From: Bilifractor porci
GTDB taxonomy: Bacteria; Bacillota; Clostridia; Lachnospirales; Lachnospiraceae
Reading direction: 5' to 3'
Assembly: GCF_009696005.1 (NCBI RefSeq)
Contig: NZ_VUMV01000004.1
Span: forward strand, 186,001 to 250,000
DNA: 64,000 bases
Below are positions 58,564 through 64,000 of this stretch, piece by piece. Below the pieces are notes generated by a model. It did no database searches. It saw only the letters and a program-made list of their open reading frames with translations, and was not told the origin of the DNA. The position numbers and the translations under genes are program-made. The stretch's first letter is position 1, and every line of letters starts with the position of its first letter.

Positions 58564-59355
58564 ATGAATTCACCTGCGGAGATTGCTAGAAACTACGTTG
58601 ACATCGGAGTCAGAAAAATCAGCCTTCCTGTTCCGAAAATGTTCCTTCTGGGCATCCTGGCCGGCATCTACATCGCCTTCGGGGCCGTGGCCAGCCAGGC
58701 GGTTGCCGTCAGCATCCCGCTGGCTTCCGTCGCAAAGTTCGCGGGAGCCTGCGTATTCCCGGTCGGACTGATGCTTGTCCTGTGCGCCGGCTCGGAACTT
58801 TTCACCGGCAACTGTCTTCTTATCATTCCGGTTCTGGAGAAAAAGGCTTCCGTTGGCCGGATGCTGAAAAGCTGGCTTTTCGTATACCTTGGAAACCTGG
58901 CGGGAAGTATCCTTACCGCGCTGGCCGTCACTTACGGCCATGTCCTCTCCCTGTTTGATTCCGGTCTGGCAAAATCTGTCGTCTCCACGGCATCCGGAAA
59001 AGTGAGCATGAGCTTCACCGATGCCATAATCCGGGGAATCCTGTGCAACATCCTGGTGTGTCTGGCTGTCTGGGTCTCTTTCGCGGCAAAGGAGCTTGCC
59101 GGCAAAATCATCGGCCTGATGCTTCCGGTTATGGTTTTTGTCCTATGCGGTTTTGAACACAGCGTGGCAAACATGTACTTTGTCCCTGCCGGAATCTTCG
59201 CCTCCTCCGAGTACGGAATCGCGGCGGACGGCCTGAACTGGGGAACCTTTTTTGCCCGGAACCTTCTTCCTGTCACCATCGGGAATATCATCGGCGGCTC
59301 TGTCATTGTCGGATGTACCTACTGGTTCTGCTACCTCCGGAAGAAAAACGTGTAA
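58564..59355 (+). CDS. Formate/nitrite transporter family channel
   Basis: 263 residues with six membrane segments. The FNT pattern is visible: AGIYIAFGAVASQAV, CVFPVGLMLVLCAGSELFTGN (second segment and loop), NLAGSILTALAV, RGILCNILVCLAVWVSFAAKE, FEHSVANMYFVPAGIF and NLLPVTIGNIIGGSVIVG. FNT pentamers pass formate, nitrite or hydrosulfide. With no pyruvate formate lyase or nitrite reductase gene nearby the anion is undetermined; formate is common in Clostridia. Single gene, convergent with the ABC-F gene. Confidence 0.93.
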   Translation: MNSPAEIARNYVDIGVRKISLPVPKMFLLGILAGIYIAFGAVASQAVAVSIPLASVAKFAGACVFPVGLMLVLCAGSELFTGNCLLIIPVLEKKASVGRMLKSWLFVYLGNLAGSILTALAVTYGHVLSLFDSGLAKSVVSTASGKVSMSFTDAIIRGILCNILVCLAVWVSFAAKELAGKIIGLMLPVMVFVLCGFEHSVANMYFVPAGIFASSEYGIAADGLNWGTFFARNLLPVTIGNIIGGSVIVGCTYWFCYLRKKNV

Positions 59356-59391
59356 ATAACGGTTTTTTACGCCTTCACGTTTTCTGTCCGT
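59345..59391. terminator. Bidirectional terminator between FNT and ABC-F genes
   Basis: AAAACGTG and CACGTTTT pair over 8 bp. On the minus strand a T-run TTTTTCTT follows; on the plus strand TTTTCTG does. The arms overlap the ends of both convergent genes. Confidence 0.6.
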
Positions 59392-61381
59392 CCGGCGTAT
59401 CCAGCCAGATCTCATACCAGTCCAGACATGTCCGCGTCCAGCGCGCGCATGTCCGGACTGTTTTTTCTTCGGCCGTTTCCGGCTTTTCCGGCTTTTCCGC
59501 CGTCACGGCAGACAGCTCCTGCCTGCCGTCCCCTGCTTCCGCGTATGTTCTGCACGAAGAGCCGCCTGCCCGGCTCTCTGCCCTTTCCGATATGCCGACG
59601 TTTTCGGCAAATTCCTTCAGCCGCAGGCACCGGATCTCCTCCAGAGCGGCGCATGCGTCCCGGTAGTCCTTCTCCGCCTTCTCCCTCTCCCTCTTGTTCA
59701 GCCCGAAGCGCCAGTCCAGCTCCGCCTCCTCGGTGGAAATCTCACGAAGCCGGAAGCGCTCTGCTTTCGGGACCGCCCGCAGCTCCTCGATCAGCCTCTG
59801 ATTTTCCGCTGTGCGGACCGCGGCCGCGTCCTGACCGTCGGCAGCCTTTCTCCGGCTCTCCCTGTAGTGCGTATAGCCAAAGGGATAGTACCGGACTTCT
59901 TTGTTCCCCTTCTCGAAAATCAACAGAGAATCGGCCACCCGGTCCAGAAAGTAGCGGTCATGAGAGACAAACAGAATCGTCCCGCGGTAGCACCGGAAAA
60001 CCGATTCCATGGTTTCCTTGGCGGGGATATCCATGTAATTGGTCGGCTCATCCAGAATCAGGAAATTCGGGCCAGACTGCAGCAGAGAGGCAAGCACCAG
60101 GCGGGCCTTTTCCCCGCCGGAAAGATCACAGACCCTCTTCCCCAGATCCTTTCCCCGGAACAGATATCCCGCCAGGATTTCCCGTATTTCCTTCTCATGC
60201 AGGGCCGGGTATCTGTCATGAAACCACTCCAGCACCGAACACGCGTCCCGGATATCCGCAGACATCTGGTCAAAGTACGCGGCATCGGTATGCTCTCCCA
60301 TCCGCTGGCTCCCGGACAGAGGCGGAAGCTTCCCGGCAATCGTCCGGAGAAAGGTACTTTTCCCGGAGCCGTTCGGTCCCAGAATGCCGATCTTCTGCCC
60401 CCGGCGGATCCGGAAAGAAATTTCCTGCAGCGGTTTTCCCCTGTCATAGCCGGTCTCCAGATGCTCGCACTCGTAAACCCACCTGCCTCCCCGCCGTGCA
60501 GGAAGAATCTCTCCAAAGTGGATCACCGCGTCATCCGGATCCGGTTTTTCGGCCGGCTTCATCCGCTCCAGCAGTTTTTTTCTGTTTCTGGCAAAAGCCG
60601 CCTTCCGCGGACGGTTCTTAAACCGCGCGATCAGCTCCTTCTCCCTTTCGATTTCCTCCTGCTGCTGCCGGTATTTTTTCAGCTTCCGCTCATACGCCGC
60701 CGCCTTTTCCTTTACAAAGGCCGAATAGTTTCCGGGATAGCGCACCAGTTTCTGTCCGGCCGCCTCCCAGACGACATCCGCTGTCCGGTCCAGAAAATAG
60801 CGGTCATGAGAAACCATGACGACCGCCTTTTTATAATTCCGGATATAGTTTTCCAGCCACTCCACCGAGTCCAGATCCAGGTGATTGGTCGGCTCGTCCA
60901 GAATCAGGACATCCGGCTGCAGGAGAAGAAGCCGGATCAGCATCAGCTTTGTCTGCTCGCCTCCCGAAAACTCCTTCAGTTTCTTTGTCCTGGCGGAAAG
61001 GGGAAAGCCGAAATTTGTCAGCATGCGGTGATACCGCTGTTCCTCCTCATAATACTCCGGAGAGAAGCGGTATTCCGCAGGCCTGCCGGAGAGCAGGGCC
61101 TGCTGCACCAGCTCCTCTACCGTCTTTTCCGGCTGGTCCGCGGCCTGCTGGTTCAGCATGCCAAGGGAAAAAGTCCTTGCCTGCGTCATGCCCGAATCCG
61201 GGTTTTTCTCGTTTTTTTCCAGCTCGATCTCTCCGGCAAGCACCTTCAGGAGCGTGGTCTTTCCCGCCCCGTTGCGGCCTGTCACCGCAATTTTTTCCGT
61301 GCCGCGTATTTCAAAGGAAAAATGGGAAAGGACCGGCGTGCCATTGCGGCACGCCGATCCGTCTCTGATCTCAAGAAGCAT
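59375..61381 (-). CDS. ABC-F family ATPase
   Basis: 668 residues, two ABC domains and no membrane segment: GRNGAGKTTLL, FSGGEQTKL, LILDEPTNHLD; then GPNGSGKSTFL, LSGGEKARL, LILDEPTNYMD. The linker between them (about 215-265) is a Lys/Glu/Gln-rich coiled coil, as in ribosome-acting ABC-F proteins. After the second ATPase a C-terminal extension of about 170 residues follows: a coiled-coil part near 535-590 and then a Gly/Glu/Thr-rich and Trp-containing tail. Known relatives (EttA, antibiotic-resistance ABC-Fs) act at the ribosomal E site. Whether this one gives resistance cannot be said from sequence. It starts 5 nt after alr. Confidence 0.93.
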   Translation of the reverse strand: MLLEIRDGSACRNGTPVLSHFSFEIRGTEKIAVTGRNGAGKTTLLKVLAGEIELEKNEKNPDSGMTQARTFSLGMLNQQAADQPEKTVEELVQQALLSGRPAEYRFSPEYYEEEQRYHRMLTNFGFPLSARTKKLKEFSGGEQTKLMLIRLLLLQPDVLILDEPTNHLDLDSVEWLENYIRNYKKAVVMVSHDRYFLDRTADVVWEAAGQKLVRYPGNYSAFVKEKAAAYERKLKKYRQQQEEIEREKELIARFKNRPRKAAFARNRKKLLERMKPAEKPDPDDAVIHFGEILPARRGGRWVYECEHLETGYDRGKPLQEISFRIRRGQKIGILGPNGSGKSTFLRTIAGKLPPLSGSQRMGEHTDAAYFDQMSADIRDACSVLEWFHDRYPALHEKEIREILAGYLFRGKDLGKRVCDLSGGEKARLVLASLLQSGPNFLILDEPTNYMDIPAKETMESVFRCYRGTILFVSHDRYFLDRVADSLLIFEKGNKEVRYYPFGYTHYRESRRKAADGQDAAAVRTAENQRLIEELRAVPKAERFRLREISTEEAELDWRFGLNKREREKAEKDYRDACAALEEIRCLRLKEFAENVGISERAESRAGGSSCRTYAEAGDGRQELSAVTAEKPEKPETAEEKTVRTCARWTRTCLDWYEIWLDTPDGQKT

Positions 61382-61386
61382 ATTTT

Positions 61387-62526
61387 CTACTGATCCTCAT
61401 CATAGAGCCGCACAACCCTGGGGGAAATGCCGCACAGCATCTCGTAATTAAATCTTCCGGCAGGATCCGCGACTTCCTCTACGGGAATAAACCCGCCTCC
61501 GTCGCGCCCGATCAGGGTAACGACGTCCTCTACCTTTACATCCGGTATGCCACTGACATCCACCATCATCTGGTCCATGCAGATTCTTCCCAGAATCGGC
61601 GCGTACTGCCCGCGGATCAGCACCCTGCCTTTGGATGACAGCGCCCGCGGATATCCGTCCGCGTATCCGGCGGAGACCGTCGCGATGCGGGTAACCGGCT
61701 TATCCGTCACATAGGTGGCGCCGTAGCTGACGCCGACCCCCGGTCCCACATCCTTGACATGGATCACATGCGCCTTCCACTGAAGCGCCGGCTCCAGATG
61801 AAGGTTTTCCTTGCTGACCTCCTCGGAGGGATAGATCCCGTAGGTAATGATACCGGAGCGTACCATGCCGAATCTCCAGGTATCCTGGTCAAACTCCATA
61901 ATCCCGGCGCTGTTGCAGACATGAAGGATGGGAATTTCCACCCCGCGCTGCCGCAGCAGCTCCACCATGGCGTCAAACTTCTTCATCTGGTTTCTGGTGT
62001 AGGACTGATCCTGCTGGTCGCAGCAGGAGAAGTGGGTAAACATCCCCTCGATACCAACAGACGGAAGCGATGCGATCTCCGCGATCCTGTCCGCTTCTTT
62101 TTCGTTTACCTGAAACCCGATCCTTGTCATTCCGGTGTCCAGCGCGATGTGCATCCGTGCCCTTACTCCCTGCCGTTCCGCCTCGCTGCTCAGCGCGCGG
62201 GCGTCCTCCACCCGGTAAATGGAGGGGCGGATGTCCTCCGCAATCATCTCCGGATATTCCGAGGGAGAGGTATATCCCAAAATCAGCACGGGAAGGGAAA
62301 TATCATTTTCCCGGAGTTCCAGGGCCTCGTCCACGGTGGCCACCGCAAAAAAATCAACCATGTCCTCCAGCGCGTGCGCCACGCGCACGGCGCCGTGCCC
62401 GTAGGCGTCGGCCTTTACCACCGCGAGCATTCTTACCCCCGGCGCGATTCTTTTTTTTGCCTCTGCGATATTATGCCGGATTGCCCGCAGAGATACCTCC
62501 GCATAGCATCTGTAATACTTATCCAT
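61387..62526 (-). CDS. alr: Alanine racemase
   Basis: 379-residue PLP enzyme supplying D-alanine for peptidoglycan. The PLP lysine is K38 in AVVKADAYGHG. GVEIPILHVCNSAG, MVRSGIITYGIYP, and the C-terminal VGVSYGATYVTDKPVTRIATVSAGYADGYPR with the catalytic Tyr region are family hallmarks. AGGAG lies 7 nt before ATG. A near-consensus promoter lies at 62640-62668, with a small leader hairpin GTGCCG/CGGCAC at 62597-62613. Confidence 0.96.
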   Translation of the reverse strand: MDKYYRCYAEVSLRAIRHNIAEAKKRIAPGVRMLAVVKADAYGHGAVRVAHALEDMVDFFAVATVDEALELRENDISLPVLILGYTSPSEYPEMIAEDIRPSIYRVEDARALSSEAERQGVRARMHIALDTGMTRIGFQVNEKEADRIAEIASLPSVGIEGMFTHFSCCDQQDQSYTRNQMKKFDAMVELLRQRGVEIPILHVCNSAGIMEFDQDTWRFGMVRSGIITYGIYPSEEVSKENLHLEPALQWKAHVIHVKDVGPGVGVSYGATYVTDKPVTRIATVSAGYADGYPRALSSKGRVLIRGQYAPILGRICMDQMMVDVSGIPDVKVEDVVTLIGRDGGGFIPVEEVADPAGRFNYEMLCGISPRVVRLYDEDQ

Positions 62527-62639
62527 GATTTTTCTCCTGTGCCATCCTGTTCAAATAGCCTTCGGCATGCAGATGGCTGCAGGGCATGGGAAAGCTGTGC
62601 CGTCATCCGGCACTGCCTGAAAACAGGTTCCAACGCATG

Positions 62640-62668
62640 ATTATATACGAGGAGGCTCCGCGTTGCAA
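62640..62668 (-). promoter_or_regulatory. Promoter of alr-ABC-F
   Basis: TTGCAA and TATAAT are 17 nt apart on the minus strand, about 114 nt before the alr ATG. Confidence 0.85.
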
Positions 62669-62691
62669 CGGCAGCTGCAGTCTCCGGCCTG

Positions 62692-63303
62692 TCAGCGCCG
62701 TCTCCCGGCCGCCCGCGGCCTGCTGTCATCCGCCGTCATCAGGAACTGCAGCATGATGCCGCAGGCCGCCAGGACAAGAAGAATGATCAGACGGGAGTTC
62801 TGCACCTGCAGCAGCGTGACGGAGGGAGCCAGAGATGTCAGCGCGCGGACAGCCGCGTACGCCCCGCTCCCGGCCGTAATAACAATAATAAAAGGCCGCG
62901 CGAATTTCACGGAAAGGATGCCGACCGCCACAAAGGCCGCGATCTCCAGGACAAAGGCAAGTACCGTCCAGCCGTCTCCGGAAGGAAACGATATGGCGGA
63001 GACCAGGTAAAACCCCAGAAGGCCGCAGAACACAAAGACTCCCATCAGATAGATCTTAAAGGCAAGAAAGCCGACAAGCAGGCCCGCCGCGATACCAGCC
63101 AGCACGGGAACGGCGGCGGAGTCGCTGACCAGCTGTCCGGAAATGCCGTATCCCAGAAGGAATCCCAGAAGAAACCCGAAAAGGGTGATCCAGAATTTTA
63201 ACAGACGGTAGCCGAAAAAGCACTGAATGATGCCGGTAATCAGCGACAGGACAAGAAACACCGCCGATATCTGATCCAGTAATTTTGTGATGGAATCCAA
63301 CAT
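62692..63303 (-). CDS. Multi-span membrane protein, TMEM198/DUF4203-like
   Basis: 203 residues with about seven hydrophobic segments. The FGYRLLKFWITLFGFLLGFLLGYGISG segment and repeated glycine-rich helices resemble the DUF4203 (TM198-like) family, of unknown function. A short basic tail (DDSRPRAAGRRR) ends the protein. ATG 63303 has GGAGG 7 nt upstream; the frame is open further 5' into the preceding gene, without support. It follows the YkgJ-type gene by 46 nt and is probably co-transcribed with it. Confidence 0.8.
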   Translation of the reverse strand: MLDSITKLLDQISAVFLVLSLITGIIQCFFGYRLLKFWITLFGFLLGFLLGYGISGQLVSDSAAVPVLAGIAAGLLVGFLAFKIYLMGVFVFCGLLGFYLVSAISFPSGDGWTVLAFVLEIAAFVAVGILSVKFARPFIIVITAGSGAYAAVRALTSLAPSVTLLQVQNSRLIILLVLAACGIMLQFLMTADDSRPRAAGRRR

Positions 63304-63349
63304 TCCCTTTCCTCCGTGACAGGCAGCAGATGTCTGCCCTTCTGACCAA

Positions 63350-64000
63350 TCAGTTTCTTCCCTGCGCCTGCAGGACGGGTGCCAGGGTCTCGCGGACTTT
63401 TTTTCTTCTGGCCGCATACTGCGGATAAAAATCCTGTCCCGTCTGGTAAGGCTGTACATAAAAGACCTGAAGGATGTAACGGCGCATCTGATCCGCGCTC
63501 TGCCCGGTCAGAAGCTCTGTCTTTTGCCCGGCCGTACGCAGGAAGTCATGCCAGTCCGCCGCAAATTTCTCATAGGCATCCAGATCCGGCGTGTCCAGCC
63601 AGTCCCGCAGAAGGACAGGGGTTCCTGTTCTTCCTGGGCATTCCTCTTTCTGAAGAATATAGACAAACGTCCGCCCGGAAAACCGCTGTCCGCCTTTCTG
63701 GCGCAGTTCTTCCGGATCCGGATAGTAGCGTCCCATGGGGAACATCCGGCAGAAGGACGGGCGGAAGGCATGGATAGTGCAGCGCCCGTCCCCGCCGAGA
63801 AACGGGCAGCCGTCCTCTTTGTCTTCCTGTGTCTCATCGTGCTCCATCAGATTCGGAAGAATCAGCCCGTCCACCAGACGGATCTCAATCTGCTTCTCGA
63901 TCATATCGGTAAACGTCCGGTGAATCCCGACGGTCAGCCGGTACATATCATACGGATCGAGAATAATGGAATCCCCTGTGTTTCTGCAGCACTCCGAGCA
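63350..64000 (-). CDS. YkgJ-family cysteine cluster protein (5' end outside window)
   Basis: At least 216 residues, open at the right edge. The first visible residues are CSECCRNTGDSI, the CxxCC start of the YkgJ (UPF0153-type) metal or Fe-S binding family. It continues with CPFLGGDGRCTIHAFRPSFCRMFPMG, the second Cys group. The later part, after EECPGRTGTP, is helical and unassigned. The role of the family is not firmly established. Because the start is missing I cannot judge its promoter. Confidence 0.88.
   Translation of the reverse strand, partial: CSECCRNTGDSIILDPYDMYRLTVGIHRTFTDMIEKQIEIRLVDGLILPNLMEHDETQEDKEDGCPFLGGDGRCTIHAFRPSFCRMFPMGRYYPDPEELRQKGGQRFSGRTFVYILQKEECPGRTGTPVLLRDWLDTPDLDAYEKFAADWHDFLRTAGQKTELLTGQSADQMRRYILQVFYVQPYQTGQDFYPQYAARRKKVRETLAPVLQAQGRN

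Overview
This window reads as the chromosome of an anaerobic Gram-positive Clostridia member, most likely a Lachnospiraceae-type gut bacterium. The evidence is the SCIFF peptide/maturase pair next to secDF-recJ-apt-rel (a Clostridia signature), a fused SecDF, a MurE with the DNPR motif of meso-diaminopimelate peptidoglycan, a Bacillus-like priA-def-fmt-rsmB-rlmN-prpC-prkC-rsgA-rpe-thiN operon, AGGAGG-type ribosome binding sites and several TTG/GTG starts. The species cannot be named from this. I see no rRNA, tRNA, insertion sequence, prophage or CRISPR array. Most genes are on the minus strand.

Region 1 (1-11.2 kb, minus): scfA, scfB, secDF, recJ, apt, rel, an MBL-fold hydrolase and hemZ (cut by the left edge), from a strong promoter in front of scfA. 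Region 2 (11.2-14.7 kb): ribU and a NUDIX hydrolase behind a complete FMN riboswitch with terminator, then a tetR-citrate synthase pair with a palindromic operator candidate.

Region 3 (14.9-30 kb) is the accessory part and the most interesting. Four divergent URO-D superfamily proteins, none with true HemE motifs, sit among two PucR-type regulators, three transporters of unrelated families (AEC, SLC13/DASS, GPH), an arylamine N-acetyltransferase and a deleted glycerate kinase remnant. This resembles the substrate-specific half of a corrinoid-dependent demethylation system (methyl donors such as methoxylated aromatics), but no corrinoid protein, second methyltransferase or activator lies in the window. 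Two of the four proteins have replaced the HxC zinc-type motif by HHxDS.

Region 4 (30.3-34 kb): a YdcF-like protein, an SPFH protein with a coupled ribbon-helix-helix protein, and, convergent to them, a Lon-like AAA+ protein without protease domain and with Asn in place of the Walker B Asp. Region 5 (34.1-48 kb, minus): the conserved housekeeping operon murE-priA-def-fmt-metallopeptidase-rsmB-rlmN-prpC-prkC-rsgA-rpe-thiN, with several intercistronic stem-loops. Region 6 (48-56 kb, minus): purB-purA-lipoprotein, glyS, a divergent carbamate kinase and a GH18-like exported protein. Region 7 (55.6-64 kb): a polar amino acid ABC transporter, a formate/nitrite-type channel, an ABC-F protein with a long C-terminal extension, alanine racemase, a multi-span membrane protein and a YkgJ-type cysteine-cluster protein cut by the right edge. 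A 40-bp near-identical repeat occurs at 25753 and 51921, each time in the leader of a minus-strand gene.
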